In this document: positions 44,562 to 56,265 of the stretch, in pieces
Layout of the letters: the number at the start of each line of letters is the position of its first letter
Position numbering within the stretch: position 1 is the first letter of the stretch
NCBI RefSeq assembly: GCF_009800965.1
Contig: NZ_WUAF01000011.1
Coordinates: 62,001 to 126,000 of the forward strand
Reading direction: 5' to 3'
DNA length: 64,000 nt
Source: Cognatazoarcus halotolerans
GTDB lineage: Bacteria > Pseudomonadota > Gammaproteobacteria > Burkholderiales > Rhodocyclaceae
Program-made: the position numbers and the translations under genes
Notes under the pieces: generated by a model
Databases searched by the model: none
The model's input: only the letters and a program-made list of their open reading frames with translations
Told to the model about the DNA's origin: nothing

Positions 44562-47251
44562 TTCTGAAGGAGTCCGCGCAGTACATAGGGCAGAATCCCG
44601 CCATGCCGGTAGTACTCGATCTCGATCGGCGTGTCGATACGGCACAAGACCGGCACCGTGTCCTTGCTGCCATCGCTGCGACGGATCACCAGGCTCAGGT
44701 CCTGCCGCGGTTGGAGCGGGCCGTCGGCGTCTGGTATGTCGAAATGCTCGTCACCGCGCAGTTCGAGCGACTGCCAACTGTCTTCGCCTCTGAACTGCAG
44801 CGGTAATACACCCATGCCGACGAGGTTGGAGCGGTGGATGCGCTCGAAGCTGCGCGCCACCACCGCTCTTACACCGAGCAGAAGGGTGCCTTTTGCGGCC
44901 CAGTCGCGCGATGAACCGGTACCGTACTCCTCTCCAGCAAGGATTACGGTCGGTGTCCCCCGCTGCTGGTAAGTGCTCGCCGCCTCGAAGATGCTGACGC
45001 ATTTGCCATCAAGCAGCGTAAAGCCGCCCTCGATCCGGGAGCCGTCACTGCGTGGCGGCAGCATCAGGTTCTTGATGCGTACGTTGGCAAAGGTGCCCCG
45101 CACCATCACGGCGTGATTGCCCCGGCGCGAGCCGTAGGAGTTGAAATCCCTGCGCTCGACCCCCTTGCCGGTCAGCCACTCACCGGCGGGCGTCTGTTCC
45201 GAGAAAGAGCCGGCTGGCGAGATGTGGTCGGTTGTGACCGAGTCGCCGAGCATCAACAGGGCGCGGGCGCCTTCGATTGCGGCGATGGGTCCGGGCTCGA
45301 TTGAAAATCCGTCGAAGAATGGTGGCCGGGCGATGTAGGTCGATCGTGGCCACTGGTAGACCTCACCGTCCGGGGCAGCGATGCTGTCCCACAAGGTATT
45401 GTCGGACGTGAAATCCGAGTAGAGCCTGCGGAAAGTCTGTGGATCGGCGGCAAAGGGCAGGACCGCGTCGATCTCGTCGGAATGCGGCCATATGTCGGCA
45501 AGGAAGACCGGCTTGCCGTCATTACCGGTTCCCAGCGGCTCGCTGTCGAGATCTATGTTCACCCGTCCCGCGATCGCGAAAGCCACAACCAGGGGTGGGG
45601 AGGCGAGAAAGTTGGCGCGGATGTTCGGATGGATGCGGGCCTCGAAATTGCGATTGCCGGACAGTACGGCTGCGGCGACGAGCTCGTGTTTCGATATGGC
45701 TTCGTTGAATTCGGCAGCCAGATCACCGGAATTGCCGATGCATGTGGTGCAACCGTATCCCGCAAGCGCGAAACCCAGCTTGGCGAGCGGCTCGAGCAGC
45801 CCGGCCTTGTCGAGATATTCGGACACGACGCGCGAGCCGGGGGCCAGCGAAGTCTTGATGTGGGGCTTGACCCGCAGGCCTCGGGCCACCGCATTCTTGG
45901 CCAGCAGGCCGGCGGCAAGCATGACGGCAGGGTTCGAGGTGTTGGTGCACGATGTGATTGCCGCGATCAGTACGTCGCCATTGCCGAGGTCGATGTTGTC
46001 GAGTCCGGTCTCATAGCGCCTGGCCAACGCTTCGGGTGACTGGTTGAATCCGTTCCTGGAAGCGGGGGCGGAGAAGAGCGCATCGAAGGTGGATTTCATG
46101 GACGAGAGCGCGACCCTGTCCTGAGGGCGCTTCGGGCCGGCCAGCGAGGGGACGATTGATCCCAGATCGAGCGTGAGCTCGCGGGAGTAGTCAACGTCGC
46201 CCTTTACCGGTATGCCGAACAGCTTCTGAGCGCGGAAGTAGGCCTCGAAGGTTGCGCAGGTCTCCTCGCTGCGACCGGTATTGCGCATGTAGGTCACGGT
46301 ATTCGCGTCGACCGGGAAGAAGCCCATGGTGGCGCCGTATTCGGGAGCCATGTTGGCGATCGTCGCCCGGTCGGTGGCGGTCAGGCTGGCAGCCCCTTCA
46401 CCGAAGAATTCGACGAACGTGCCGACGACCTTTTCGCGGCGGAGCATTTCCGTAATCACCAGGACGAGATCGGTTGCGGTGATCCCGCTGGCCAGCCTGC
46501 CCGTAAGTTCCACGCCGACGACGTCGGGAGTCAGGAAGTAGACCGGCTGGCCGAGCATGGCTGCTTCGGCCTCGATGCCGCCAACACCCCACCCGACGAC
46601 CCCGATGCCGTTGATCATTGTCGTGTGGGAGTCGGTGCCGACAAGCGTGTCCGGGTAAAGCAGATCACCGTCGGCGCGTACGCCCGTGAAGAGATGCTCG
46701 AGATTGATCTGATGCACGATACCGGATCCCGGTGGTACGACCTTGAAGGTGTCGAAGGCCTGCATGCCCCATTTCAAGAACTCGTAGCGTTCGCGGTTGC
46801 GCTGGAATTCGATTTCCATGTTCTCACGCAGCGCTTCGGGGGTTCCGTAATGATCCACCTGGACCGAGTGATCGACGACGAGATCCACGGGTACCATCGG
46901 CTCGATGAGCTTTGGGTCGCGTCCTGCATCGGACGCCACGTTGCGCATTGCGGCGAGATCGCACAGAAGCGGCACGCCGGTGAAGTCCTGCAGGACGACG
47001 CGTGCCACCACGAAAGGAATCTCGCTGTCGCGCACTCCCCGGGCCTGCCAGTTGGCAAGCTGTCGGACGTGATCGGTGGTGATGCGCGTGCCATCGACAT
47101 TTCGCAGCACCGATTCAAGCACGATCCTGATCGATACGGGCAAGCGCGCGACGTTGGGAAGTCTGTCCGCAAGGGCAGGCAGGCTGCAGTACCGAAGCTG
47201 CTTTCCATCGCTCGTAATGAGGCTGCGCGTGCAATCGATGACGTCGTCCAT
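44558..47251 (-). CDS. acnA: Aconitate hydratase A
   Basis: 897 aa. Fe-S ligands: TSCTNTSNP (first Cys) and [12 protein letters not shown] (two Cys). [36 protein letters not shown] and [13 protein letters not shown] are AcnA signatures. Isomerises citrate and isocitrate; in E. coli the stress-resistant form and an mRNA-binding protein when its cluster is lost. ATG 47251 with AGGAG before it. AcnD of the methylcitrate route is the main alternative, but no prpF is near. Confidence 0.9.
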   Translation of the reverse strand: MDDVIDCTRSLITSDGKQLRYCSLPALADRLPNVARLPVSIRIVLESVLRNVDGTRITTDHVRQLANWQARGVRDSEIPFVVARVVLQDFTGVPLLCDLAAMRNVASDAGRDPKLIEPMVPVDLVVDHSVQVDHYGTPEALRENMEIEFQRNRERYEFLKWGMQAFDTFKVVPPGSGIVHQINLEHLFTGVRADGDLLYPDTLVGTDSHTTMINGIGVVGWGVGGIEAEAAMLGQPVYFLTPDVVGVELTGRLASGITATDLVLVITEMLRREKVVGTFVEFFGEGAASLTATDRATIANMAPEYGATMGFFPVDANTVTYMRNTGRSEETCATFEAYFRAQKLFGIPVKGDVDYSRELTLDLGSIVPSLAGPKRPQDRVALSSMKSTFDALFSAPASRNGFNQSPEALARRYETGLDNIDLGNGDVLIAAITSCTNTSNPAVMLAAGLLAKNAVARGLRVKPHIKTSLAPGSRVVSEYLDKAGLLEPLAKLGFALAGYGCTTCIGNSGDLAAEFNEAISKHELVAAAVLSGNRNFEARIHPNIRANFLASPPLVVAFAIAGRVNIDLDSEPLGTGNDGKPVFLADIWPHSDEIDAVLPFAADPQTFRRLYSDFTSDNTLWDSIAAPDGEVYQWPRSTYIARPPFFDGFSIEPGPIAAIEGARALLMLGDSVTTDHISPAGSFSEQTPAGEWLTGKGVERRDFNSYGSRRGNHAVMVRGTFANVRIKNLMLPPRSDGSRIEGGFTLLDGKCVSIFEAASTYQQRGTPTVILAGEEYGTGSSRDWAAKGTLLLGVRAVVARSFERIHRSNLVGMGVLPLQFRGEDSWQSLELRGDEHFDIPDADGPLQPRQDLSLVIRRSDGSKDTVPVLCRIDTPIEIEYYRHGGILPYVLRGLLQK

Positions 47252-47522
47252 TCTGTTCTCCTGTGCCTTGCGGATCTGATCGATCCGATCGACATTCCGA
47301 GTCAGAGGTTCCCGGCTTGGCTTCGTGGTCGTCGGTCGCGCGCACTTACTGCCGTTGCGGCTCGAATCCCGAGCGGCGCCCATGATCGTGACCTATACTC
47401 TTGTGCGTCATGGGCAAGCGACGGTAAGCGGGTGATCGGCGGCAGGTGGCGCGTCGTCGGTATGGCCCTGTCCGGCAGCGGAGCCTTCTGATGTTGCACG
47501 GCCGGGATTTCGTCAGTTTTTA

Positions 47523-47538
47523 TTGTGCGACTGCACAA
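47523..47538. promoter_or_regulatory. Inverted repeat between acnA and acnB
   Basis: Perfect TTGTGC-GACT-GCACAA (47523-47538). A half site TTGTGC is also at 47401-47406. Downstream, TATATAAG (47561-47568) could give the acnB -10. The gap 47252-47676 (425 bp) has no gene that I can support. Candidate operator for one or both divergent aconitase genes. Confidence 0.55.
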
Positions 47539-47676
47539 ATTCCGGCGACAACATGTATCATATATAAGACTTGGTGGGACGCTTCTTGCCCCGCAGGTTT
47601 TAAGAGTGGCGCAGACGGCCCTCGATGGCCGGCAGCGCGTGTGTTTGGGTCGAAAAATCATTGAGGAAGAACTACG

Positions 47677-50274
47677 ATGCTTGAAGCCTATCGCCAGCAT
47701 GTTGCGGAGCGCGCCGCGCTCGGTATTCCGCCGCTGCCCCTGTCCCAGCAGCAGGCCGAAGAACTGGTCCAGCTGCTGAAGAACCCGCCCGCCGGCGAGG
47801 AGTCCTTCCTCGTCGAGCTGCTCACCTATCGCGTGCCGGCTGGCGTGGATGACGCCGCCAAGGTCAAAGCAGAGTTTCTCGCAGCAGTTGCCAAAGGTCA
47901 GGAGAAGTGTGCGCTGGTGTCTCGCGCCAAGGCCACCGAACTGCTCGGCACGATGCTGGGCGGATTCAACATCAAGCCCTTGATCGACCTGATCGACGAC
48001 GCCGAGGTTGGCGCTGTCGCCGCCGAGGGTCTCAAGAAAACCCTGCTGATGTTCGACTACTTCCACGACGTCAAGGAACTCGCCGACAAAGGCAGCGCCA
48101 ATGCCAAGGCCGTGATGCAGTCGTGGGCCGACGCCGAATGGTTCACCAGCCGCCCCGAAGTGCCGGCTTCGATGAAGATCTCGATCTTCAAGGTCACCGG
48201 CGAGACCAACACCGATGACCTGTCCCCTGCGCCGGATGCCTGGTCGCGTCCCGATATCCCGCTGCACGCGCTGGCCATGCTCAAGAACCCGCGCCCGGGC
48301 ATCACCCCGGAAGAGGCGGGCGTGCGTGGTCCGGTCAAGTTCCTGGAAGATCTGCGCGCCAAGGGCAACCTGGTGGCCTACGTCGGTGACGTGGTCGGTA
48401 CCGGTTCCTCGCGCAAGTCGGCGACCAACTCGGTGCTGTGGTTCACGGGCGAGGACATTCCCTTCGTGCCGAACAAGCGCTTCGGCGGTGTGTGCCTCGG
48501 CTCGAAGATCGCCCCGATCTTCTTCAACACCATGGAAGATGCCGGCGCGTTGCCGATCGAGATCGACGTCTCAGCGATGGACATGGGCGACGAGGTCGAG
48601 CTGAAGGTCGATCACGCCACCGCCGTGGTCACGGCATTCAAGAATGGCGAGAAGATCTCCGAAGCCCCGCTCAAGACCCCGGTCATCCTCGACGAAGTGC
48701 GCGCCGGCGGCCGTATTCCGCTGATCATCGGTCGCGGCCTTACCGCCAAGGCACGTGAAGCGCTGGGCCTGCCCGCGTCGACCCTGTTCCGCCTGCCGCA
48801 GGACCCGGCCGATTCCGGCAAGGGCTTCTCGCTCGCGCAGAAGATGGTCGGCCGCGCCTGTGGTCTGCCGGAAGGCAAGGGTATCCGTCCGGGGACCTAC
48901 TGCGAACCCAAGATGACCACCGTCGGCTCCCAGGACACCACCGGCCCGATGACCCGTGACGAGCTCAAGGACCTCGCCTGCCTCGGCTTCTCCGCCGACC
49001 TGGTGATGCAGTCCTTCTGCCACACCGCGGCCTATCCGAAGCTGGTCGATGTGAAGATGCACCGCGAACTGCCGAGCTTCATCAGCACGCGTGGTGGCGT
49101 GTCGCTGCGTCCGGGTGACGGCGTGATCCACTCGTGGCTGAACCGCCTGCTGCTGCCCGACACCGTCGGCACCGGCGGCGACTCGCATACCCGTTTCCCG
49201 ATCGGCATCTCCTTCCCGGCAGGCTCCGGCCTGGTGGCCTTTGCCGCCGCGACCGGCGTGATGCCGCTGGACATGCCGGAATCGGTGCTGGTGCGCTTCA
49301 AGGGCACGATGCAGCCGGGCGTGACGCTGCGCGATCTGGTCAATGCGATTCCGCTCTACGCGATCAAGGCCGGTCTGCTGACCGTCGAGAAGAAAGGCAA
49401 GAAGAATATCTTCTCGGGCCGCATCCTCGAGATCGAAGGTCTGCCCGACCTCAAGGTGGAGCAGGCGTTCGAACTGTCCGATGCCTCCGCCGAGCGCTCC
49501 GCCGCCGGTTGCACGGTGCATCTGAACAAGGCGCCGATCGTCGAGTACATGAATTCGAACATCACGCTCATGAAGTGGATGATCGCCAACGGCTACCAGG
49601 ACGCACGGACCCTCGGCCGCCGCATCAAGGCCATGGAAGACTGGATCGCCAACGGCGAGCTGCTCAAGGGCGATGCTGATGCCGAGTACGCAGCCGTGAT
49701 CGACATCGATCTGGCCGACATCAAAGAGCCGGTCGTGGCCTGCCCGAACGATCCGGACGACGTGAAGATGCTGTCCGAAGTCGCCGGTGCCAAGATCGAC
49801 GAGGTCTTCATCGGTTCGTGCATGACCAACATCGGCCACTTCCGTGCGGCCGGCAAGGTGCTCGAGGGCAAGTCGGACATCCCGACCCGCCTGTGGATCG
49901 CTCCGCCGACCAAGATGGACGCCATGATCCTGAACGAGGAAGGCTACTACTCGACCCTCGGCAAGTCGGGCGCCCGCATGGAAATGCCGGGATGCTCGCT
50001 GTGCATGGGTAACCAGGCGCAGATCCGCAAGGGCTCGACCGCCATGTCGACCTCCACGCGGAACTTCCCGAACCGCCTCGGCATCGACACCCAGGTCTAC
50101 CTCGGCTCTGCCGAGCTGGCTGCGGTGTGTGCCCTGACCGGCAAGATCCCGACCCCGGCCGAGTACCTCGCGCAAGTGCAGTCGCTCAACGCCAAGGCGG
50201 GAGAAGTCTATCGCTACATGAACTTCGACCAGATCGAAGAGTTCAAGAGCGTTGCGGATACCGTAGAGGTCTGA
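47677..50274 (+). CDS. acnB: Aconitate hydratase B
   Basis: 865 aa. AcnB-type order: N-terminal HEAT-like domain (1-165), then domain 4 ([42 protein letters not shown]), then the Fe-S half with [47 protein letters not shown] and [12 protein letters not shown] holding the cluster Cys. The main housekeeping aconitase of the TCA cycle. GAGGAAG precedes ATG 47677. A strong terminator follows. Confidence 0.96.
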   Translation: MLEAYRQHVAERAALGIPPLPLSQQQAEELVQLLKNPPAGEESFLVELLTYRVPAGVDDAAKVKAEFLAAVAKGQEKCALVSRAKATELLGTMLGGFNIKPLIDLIDDAEVGAVAAEGLKKTLLMFDYFHDVKELADKGSANAKAVMQSWADAEWFTSRPEVPASMKISIFKVTGETNTDDLSPAPDAWSRPDIPLHALAMLKNPRPGITPEEAGVRGPVKFLEDLRAKGNLVAYVGDVVGTGSSRKSATNSVLWFTGEDIPFVPNKRFGGVCLGSKIAPIFFNTMEDAGALPIEIDVSAMDMGDEVELKVDHATAVVTAFKNGEKISEAPLKTPVILDEVRAGGRIPLIIGRGLTAKAREALGLPASTLFRLPQDPADSGKGFSLAQKMVGRACGLPEGKGIRPGTYCEPKMTTVGSQDTTGPMTRDELKDLACLGFSADLVMQSFCHTAAYPKLVDVKMHRELPSFISTRGGVSLRPGDGVIHSWLNRLLLPDTVGTGGDSHTRFPIGISFPAGSGLVAFAAATGVMPLDMPESVLVRFKGTMQPGVTLRDLVNAIPLYAIKAGLLTVEKKGKKNIFSGRILEIEGLPDLKVEQAFELSDASAERSAAGCTVHLNKAPIVEYMNSNITLMKWMIANGYQDARTLGRRIKAMEDWIANGELLKGDADAEYAAVIDIDLADIKEPVVACPNDPDDVKMLSEVAGAKIDEVFIGSCMTNIGHFRAAGKVLEGKSDIPTRLWIAPPTKMDAMILNEEGYYSTLGKSGARMEMPGCSLCMGNQAQIRKGSTAMSTSTRNFPNRLGIDTQVYLGSAELAAVCALTGKIPTPAEYLAQVQSLNAKAGEVYRYMNFDQIEEFKSVADTVEV

Positions 50275-50300
50275 TCCCGTAGCTGCGGGATTTACCTGGA

Positions 50301-50331
50301 GCGGCGGATCGCAGGATCCGCCGCTTTTTTT
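50301..50331 (+). terminator. Rho-independent terminator after acnB
   Basis: Perfect 10-bp stem GCGGCGGATC / GATCCGCCGC (50301-50310 and 50315-50324), loop GCAG, then seven T. Confidence 0.95.
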
Positions 50332-50475
50332 CGTCCTGCGGATTCAGGGCGTATGCTTGGCTTGCCGGTGCTCGCGCAGTTGCGCAGCAGCGTTGTCGAA
50401 TGAACCTGTTCGTCCGGGCCGATGCCGTAGTGACCGGCGCGGATCAGCCTGCACTAAACGCATCGAGGGCAAACG

Positions 50476-51288
50476 ATGAAAACGGCACTGCGAATTCTGT
50501 TGGTTCTGGCGCTGCTGGGCGGTCTGGGTTATTTCTTCATGGTACGTGAAGCGGCACCGCCGGCGCCGGTAGCGGTCGTGCAGCCATCGGTAGAGGCGCC
50601 AGTGCAGGCCGAGCCAACGACTCCCGCCGAACCTCCCATCCAGTTCCCGGTCGAGCAGATCCTGCCTGAACAGGTGCAGGAGGCGGCGGCTGCCGGCGAA
50701 CCGGCGCCCGATCCTGACGCGCTGGCCGCCGAAGCGCTTGCGGGTGCTGCTCCGGCCGGATCGATCGGTGACGTGATGTTGATGCAGGACCTGATACGGC
50801 GAATCGTGGTCACCGTGGACAACCTTCCGCGCGAGAAAGTCGCCCGCAAGCTGGCGCCGGTGAGGGCTGCCAGCGGGCCCCTCGTGGTCACGGGCGAGGA
50901 GGGGAGGCGTGCGATTGGTGCGGAGAACTCGGCCCGCTACCTGCCTTACGTACGCTTTGCCGAAGCGGTGAATCTGAAGGCGCTGGTAGCCGGCTATGTG
51001 CGGCTCTATCCGTTCTTCCAGCAGGCATACAGGGATCTCGGCTATCCCAGTGGCTATTTCAACGACCGGCTGGTGGAGGTCATCGACCACCTGCTCGCCG
51101 CGCCCGAGCCAGGCGGGCCGATCGCGCTGGTGCAACCGAAGGTGCTTTACCAGTTTGCGGACCCACAGCTCGAAGCGCTCTCGGCCGGACAGAAGATCAT
51201 GGTTCGAATGGGAGCCGACAACGCGAAGCGGGTGAAGGTGCGGCTGGCAGCATTGCGCTCTTTGCTGGCCGGTAAGCGCTTGCAGTAG
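50476..51288 (+). CDS. DUF3014 domain protein
   Basis: 270 aa. Membrane helix at residues 4-22, then a Pro/Ala-rich linker (about 27-65) and a soluble DUF3014 domain (about 95-260; PREKVARKLAPVRAASGPLVV, YVRLYPFFQQAYRDLGYPSGYFNDRLVEVIDHLL). Function unknown; likely periplasmic with the anchor in the inner membrane. ATG 50476. Confidence 0.78.
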   Translation: MKTALRILLVLALLGGLGYFFMVREAAPPAPVAVVQPSVEAPVQAEPTTPAEPPIQFPVEQILPEQVQEAAAAGEPAPDPDALAAEALAGAAPAGSIGDVMLMQDLIRRIVVTVDNLPREKVARKLAPVRAASGPLVVTGEEGRRAIGAENSARYLPYVRFAEAVNLKALVAGYVRLYPFFQQAYRDLGYPSGYFNDRLVEVIDHLLAAPEPGGPIALVQPKVLYQFADPQLEALSAGQKIMVRMGADNAKRVKVRLAALRSLLAGKRLQ

Positions 51289-51330
51289 GCGGGAGAAGTC
51301 CGGCAAAGGTCGCGCAAATCGAAATTAGTT

Positions 51331-51352
51331 GACTGCCGCAGTCGGATATAAT
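51331..51352 (+). promoter_or_regulatory. ygiQ promoter: perfect -10 box and embedded palindrome
   Basis: A perfect TATAAT (51347-51352) ends 6 nt before the A of the ygiQ ATG, so the start point would coincide with the start codon. The perfect palindrome GACTGC-C-GCAGTC (51331-51343) covers the spacer and could be an operator. The -35 is unclear: TTGACT (51329-51334) is only 12 nt from the -10. Confidence 0.6.
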
Positions 51353-51358
51353 CGCGCG

Positions 51359-53581
51359 ATGAATCCACCGTTCCCCCTGATTTCTACCCAGCCCGCTGCA
51401 GTGCCAAAGGCTGCGCCCTTCCTGCCGATGTCCCGTGCCGAGATGAATGCGCTGGGCTGGGAGCAGTGCGATGTGATTCTGGTGACCGGGGATGCCTACA
51501 TCGATCATCCGAGCTTCGGCATGGCGCTGGTGGGGCGACTGCTGGAGTCGCAGGGATTCAGGGTGGGGATCATCAGCCAGCCAGACTGGCAGTCGGCAGA
51601 GCCGTTCCGGGCGCTCGGCCGTCCGAGGCTGTACTTCGGTGTCACGGCCGGCAACATGGATTCGATGATCAACCGCTATACCGCCGATCGCAAGATCCGT
51701 TCGGACGACGCGTATACGGCAAACGCCGAAGCCAACCGACGTCCCGATCGGGCGGTGGTGGTCTATTCGCAGCGCGTGCGGGAAGCCTATCCCGGTGTGA
51801 ACGTGGTGATCGGCAGCATCGAGGCAAGCCTGCGGCGGATTGCGCATTACGATTACTGGTCCGACAAGGTGCGCCGGTCGGTGCTCCCTGATTCCAAGGC
51901 AGATCTGCTGCTCTATGGAAACGCCGAACGGGCGCTTGTCGCGCTCACCCATCGGCTGGCTGCGGGTGAGCCCATTTCCTCGATTCGTGACCTGCGCGGG
52001 ACGGCCTTCATGGTCAAGCGCGGGTGGCTGCCGGACGCGGACTGGGTGCTGCAGGACTCGACCACGGTCGATCGGCCCGGTCGTGTCGATGTGCACCCGG
52101 ACCCTTACGCGATGGAGCCCGCGCAGACCGGGCCCAGTCAAGCTGGAAGCCAGCCGATCCGGATCGTGCCGCTGGCGGAGCGGGTCGCCGCACGCAAGGC
52201 TGCGCGCGAACGTACAGCCATCCGGCTGCCGTCCTACGAGCAGGTGAAGGACGATCCGGTGCTGTACGCGCATGCCTCGCGGGTGCTGCACCTCGAGTCC
52301 AATCCCGGCAATGCGCGCGCGCTGGTGCAGGCGCATGGTGATCGCGAGGTGTGGCTCAACCCGCCACCGATCCCACTCGAGACGCAGGACATGGATTACG
52401 TGTTCGGCTTGCCTTATGCCCGCAGGCCTCATCCTTCCTACGGGGAGGCGCACATCCCGGCATGGGAGATGATCCGGTTTTCGATCAACATCATGCGCGG
52501 CTGTTTCGGGGGCTGCACATTCTGTTCAATTACCGAGCACGAAGGGCGCATCATCCAGAGCCGCTCGGAGGGCTCGATCCTGCGTGAGATCGAGGAGATC
52601 CGCGATCGCACCCCGGGCTTTGCGGGGCATATCACCGATCTCGGCGGCCCTACCGCCAACATGTACCGCATGGCCTGCAAGGATCCCGAGATCGAGCATT
52701 CCTGTCGACGCCTGTCCTGTGTCTATCCGGGCATCTGCGAAAACCTCGATACCGACCATGCGCCGCTGATCGACCTGTATCGCAAGGCCCGCGCCATCCG
52801 GGGCGTCAAGAAGATCTCGATCGGTTCGGGGCTACGTTACGATCTCGCGGTGCGCTCGCCCGAATATGTGAAGGAACTGGTCACGCACCATGTCAGCGGC
52901 CTCCTCAAGATCGCCCCAGAGCACACCGAAGATGGTCCGTTGTCACGGATGATGAAGCCGGGCATCGGCGCCTACGAGCGCTTCAAGGAGATGTTCGACA
53001 GGTTCTCGAAGGAGGCGGGCAAGAAGCAGCATCTGATCCCCTACTTCATTGCCGCCCATCCAGGTACCACCGATGAGGACATGCTCAATCTGGCACTGTG
53101 GCTGAAGCGGAACAATTTCAGACTCGATCAGGTTCAGACCTTTCTGCCGACACCGATGGCGCTGGCGACCACGATGTACCACAGTGGCAAGAATCCCTTG
53201 AAGAAGGTGGGGCGCGATTCGGAGGCGGTGGACACGGTGAGGGCAGGGCGCATCCGGCGACTCCACAAGGCTTTCCTGCGCTATCACGATCCCGAAAACT
53301 GGCCGATGCTACGCGAGGCACTGGAACGCATGGGCCATCGGGAGCTGATCGGCAACAGCCCGGACCATCTCGTGCCGCGCTTTCAGCCAGGAGTGGTCAC
53401 TGCGAAGGCGGTCGTGAAACCGTCATTGGGGCGTGATGGGCGTACGAATGCAAGGGGGCCGCAGCCCACCCGCCCGCAGCCCGAGACCCGTGGTTTGCAC
53501 GGGAAGGCCGATCGGAAACGGGAGAAGGCCGGTTTGGCGGGGCGCGGGCGGATGGCCGGTGGTAAATCGGGTGGGCGCTGA
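51359..53581 (+). CDS. ygiQ: YgiQ family radical SAM protein
   Basis: 740 aa. The radical SAM cluster motif is C382-x3-C386-x2-C389 ([12 protein letters not shown]). N-terminal SAM-related region starts [18 protein letters not shown]; the end is rich in Gly/Arg (about 670-740). YgiQ is well conserved but its substrate is unknown. The ATG at 51359 is a likely leaderless start: no ribosome site exists. A TTG at 51329 in the same frame is the alternative. Confidence 0.9.
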   Translation: MNPPFPLISTQPAAVPKAAPFLPMSRAEMNALGWEQCDVILVTGDAYIDHPSFGMALVGRLLESQGFRVGIISQPDWQSAEPFRALGRPRLYFGVTAGNMDSMINRYTADRKIRSDDAYTANAEANRRPDRAVVVYSQRVREAYPGVNVVIGSIEASLRRIAHYDYWSDKVRRSVLPDSKADLLLYGNAERALVALTHRLAAGEPISSIRDLRGTAFMVKRGWLPDADWVLQDSTTVDRPGRVDVHPDPYAMEPAQTGPSQAGSQPIRIVPLAERVAARKAARERTAIRLPSYEQVKDDPVLYAHASRVLHLESNPGNARALVQAHGDREVWLNPPPIPLETQDMDYVFGLPYARRPHPSYGEAHIPAWEMIRFSINIMRGCFGGCTFCSITEHEGRIIQSRSEGSILREIEEIRDRTPGFAGHITDLGGPTANMYRMACKDPEIEHSCRRLSCVYPGICENLDTDHAPLIDLYRKARAIRGVKKISIGSGLRYDLAVRSPEYVKELVTHHVSGLLKIAPEHTEDGPLSRMMKPGIGAYERFKEMFDRFSKEAGKKQHLIPYFIAAHPGTTDEDMLNLALWLKRNNFRLDQVQTFLPTPMALATTMYHSGKNPLKKVGRDSEAVDTVRAGRIRRLHKAFLRYHDPENWPMLREALERMGHRELIGNSPDHLVPRFQPGVVTAKAVVKPSLGRDGRTNARGPQPTRPQPETRGLHGKADRKREKAGLAGRGRMAGGKSGGR

Positions 53582-53679
53582 GCAGCCGGCTGCGTGCAGC
53601 CCGGCTCCTGCTCGAGGAACCCCGCGGTTTTTCGTATAAGCTCCGGGGCGTCTGCATCTTCGCTTGATTCCGACGCCAA

Positions 53680-55128
53680 GTGAGTTCCGGTTTTCTTTCT
53701 TCGCTGATGAACGGTGACAACTGGCTGATCATTTTTTCGGTCAGTGCCTACGCGTTGGCGATCCCGAGCGCGGTACGTGCGGTTCTCGTGACCCGGACAT
53801 CGCAAGGTGCGATGGGTTGGGTCATCGCTCTCATGGCGATGCCCGTGATCTCGCTCCCGCTGTACTGGGTGTTTGGTCGCACCAAATTCCAGGGCTATGT
53901 GAACCGTCGTGCCCAGATTGACGAACTGGCGGTTCGCGAGGCCGAGCGACTCAGGGCGCTGCGCCATTTCGATTTGGAGCCGCGCGCCGGTCTGCAGGGA
54001 TTGCACGGAATCGCGAGCAAGTTGTCGGGCACCGGCTTTCTCGGTGGCAACTGCCTCGAACTTCTGGTGGGCGGGAAAGCGACATTCGACAGCATCCTCG
54101 CCGAGATCGCTGCTGCCGAGCGCTATATTCTCGTCCAGTACTACATCTTCCGGGCCGATGGCGTCGGGCGACGTTTTGCTGCGGCACTCATGGCGCGGGC
54201 GAAGGCGGGCGTCAAGGTCAGCTTTCTGTTCGACCCGATTGGTTCGAGCCTGCCGCGGAGCTTCATAGAAGAGCTGCGCCGTGCCGGGATCCGCTGCAGT
54301 CCCTTCGATACGACCCGGGGCAAGGGCAACCGCTTCCAGATCAATTTCCGCAATCACCGCAAGATCGTCGTGGTCGACGGACGGGTGGGGTTCATCGGGG
54401 GCCTTAATGTGGGCGATGACTATCTCGGCCTCGATCCCGACGTCGGTCGATGGCGGGATGCACATGTCCGGATCCAAGGGCCGGCTGCGGTGATGGCGGC
54501 GGTGGCCTTTGTAAAGGACTGGTACTGGGCGAGACGAAAGCTGCCTCGCATGGATTTCGACCTTCCCGATGCGTGTGGTGATTCACGTGTGCTGCTATGG
54601 CATACCGGCCCGGCCGACGACCAGCCCGAGTGCACCGTGTCTTTGCTGTCCTCCTTCAATGCTGCGCGCAAGCGGATCTGGATCGCGAACCCGTATTTCG
54701 TCCCGACGGATCCCGTTCAGCAGGCTCTGCGGCTCGCCATCCTGCGTGGTGTGGATGTACGCATCGTGCTACCCGAGAAGGGGGACAATCGCCTGATCCG
54801 CCAAGCGTCGTGGCTCTATCAGGCAGACCTGCTGCGCGCGGGGGGACGGGTCTTCCACTATTGCGCCGGCTTTCTGCATACGAAGGCGTTCGTTGTGGAC
54901 GATTTGCTCGCCTGCGTCGGGACGGTCAATCTTGATCACCGCTCGATTCTCATCAACTTCGAAATCGCGGCATTTTCCGACGACGAAAGGTTCGTACGCT
55001 CGGTGGGCAGGATGCTGGACGACGACTTTGCCGAAAGCCGGGAGATCAGTATTGCCGAAGTGAACCGGCGCAGCATCTGGCACCGCTTTGCTACGCGGGC
55101 TGCCAATATGCTGGCACCGATTCTCTAG
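53680..55128 (+). CDS. cls: Cardiolipin synthase
   Basis: 482 aa. Two membrane helices (about 14-32 and 42-64), then two PLD motifs HxKxxxxD: HRKIVVVDGRVGFIGGLNVGDD and HTKAFVVDDLLACVGTVNLDHRS. Makes cardiolipin from two phosphatidylglycerols at the inner membrane. The start is GTG 53680; ATG 53707 is a possible alternative. Confidence 0.92.
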   Translation: MSSGFLSSLMNGDNWLIIFSVSAYALAIPSAVRAVLVTRTSQGAMGWVIALMAMPVISLPLYWVFGRTKFQGYVNRRAQIDELAVREAERLRALRHFDLEPRAGLQGLHGIASKLSGTGFLGGNCLELLVGGKATFDSILAEIAAAERYILVQYYIFRADGVGRRFAAALMARAKAGVKVSFLFDPIGSSLPRSFIEELRRAGIRCSPFDTTRGKGNRFQINFRNHRKIVVVDGRVGFIGGLNVGDDYLGLDPDVGRWRDAHVRIQGPAAVMAAVAFVKDWYWARRKLPRMDFDLPDACGDSRVLLWHTGPADDQPECTVSLLSSFNAARKRIWIANPYFVPTDPVQQALRLAILRGVDVRIVLPEKGDNRLIRQASWLYQADLLRAGGRVFHYCAGFLHTKAFVVDDLLACVGTVNLDHRSILINFEIAAFSDDERFVRSVGRMLDDDFAESREISIAEVNRRSIWHRFATRAANMLAPIL

Positions 55129-55203
55129 GGCGTGTCCGCAGCAGGAAAGCGGCCCGGTTGCCTTCGGGGCACGTGCCCGGAGGCCGTCATCGCCGCGGAT
55201 CCC

Positions 55204-56265
55204 TTAGAAGAAGGCGTCGACCGACGCTTCGCTGCGTTCGAGCACGCTCACCGCCGAGCCAACGAGCAGCGGATCGGCCTTGCTGGCGACCGTGTGGTCC
55301 TTGTCAGGATAGTCGAGCATCGACAGGAAGTGACGCATGCAGTTTAGTCTCGCGCGCTTCTTGTCGTCGGACTTGATGACGACCCAGGGGGCATCGGCCG
55401 TGTCCGTGTGAAAGAACATCGCTTTCTTCGCGGCGGTGTAGTCATCCCACATGTCGAGTGACTTGATGTCGATCGGTGACAGCTTCCAGTGCTTGAGCGG
55501 ATCGTCGCGACGCGAGATGAAGCGGCGAAGCTGCTCTTCGCGGCTGACCGAGAACCAGAACTTGAACAGTCGTATGCCCGAATTCACCAGCATCCGCTCC
55601 AGCTGCGGCGCCTGACGCATGAATTCGAGATACTCCTGCGCGGTACAGAAGCCCATCACGCGCTCGACACCCGCGCGGTTGTACCAGGACCGGTCGAAGA
55701 ACACGATTTCACCCGCGGTCGGCAGGTTGGTGATGTAGCGCTGGAAGTACCATTGCTTGCGCTCGACGTCGGACGGTTTTTCCAGTGCCACCACGCGTGC
55801 GCCGCGGGGGTTGAGGTGCTCCATGAAGCGCTTGATGGTGCCGCCCTTGCCGGCCGCATCGCGGCCCTCGAAGAGGACGACGATTTTCTGACCGGTCTGT
55901 TTGACCCAGCTTTGTACCTTGAGGAGTTCGATCTGAAGTTCCTGCTTGGTATCCTCGTATTCCCGGCGGCTGAGGCGCTCGGCATAGGGGTAATCGGAGG
56001 GCAGTGGTGCCTTGCCGCTGTCTTCCCAAGTGCCGTGGGGTGCCTCCGCAACCTTCAACGCGACGGGAGCATGGCTGATCGACAGAATCTCGGCTGCAGC
56101 ATCGTCGTGCTGCTTTTGCGAAACTCGGGTTTCATACACTTGAGGGGTTTCATCGTCGCCCGTGGCTGGCGCGAGGCTGTCAACGGTGGCGCCTTGCGGT
56201 GCTGTCTGCTTGTCGGCACCCTTCGTGTTCGTACTGCGACCTTGTGGATTATTGGTTTCGGCCAT
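55204..56265 (-). CDS. ppk2: Polyphosphate kinase 2
   Basis: 353 aa. Walker A EGRDAAGKGGTIKR and Walker B FFDRSWYNRAGVE are PPK2-type, with the lid ERMLVNSGIRLFKFWFSVS. It transfers phosphate between polyphosphate and NDPs or NMPs. The first about 85 residues are Thr/Ala/Gln-rich and look disordered, longer than in minimal class I PPK2 (about 270-300 aa). GGAGGAG precedes ATG 56265, so the long start is supported. Confidence 0.9.
   Translation of the reverse strand: MAETNNPQGRSTNTKGADKQTAPQGATVDSLAPATGDDETPQVYETRVSQKQHDDAAAEILSISHAPVALKVAEAPHGTWEDSGKAPLPSDYPYAERLSRREYEDTKQELQIELLKVQSWVKQTGQKIVVLFEGRDAAGKGGTIKRFMEHLNPRGARVVALEKPSDVERKQWYFQRYITNLPTAGEIVFFDRSWYNRAGVERVMGFCTAQEYLEFMRQAPQLERMLVNSGIRLFKFWFSVSREEQLRRFISRRDDPLKHWKLSPIDIKSLDMWDDYTAAKKAMFFHTDTADAPWVVIKSDDKKRARLNCMRHFLSMLDYPDKDHTVASKADPLLVGSAVSVLERSEASVDAFF

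Noticed and set aside
48571-50175. 534-residue open frame on the minus strand
   Set aside because: Antisense to acnB, His/Arg/Gly-rich; shadow.
51329-51352. TTGACT paired with TATAAT as a normal promoter for ygiQ
   Set aside because: The spacer is 12 nt, too short for sigma-70; TATAAT alone is kept.
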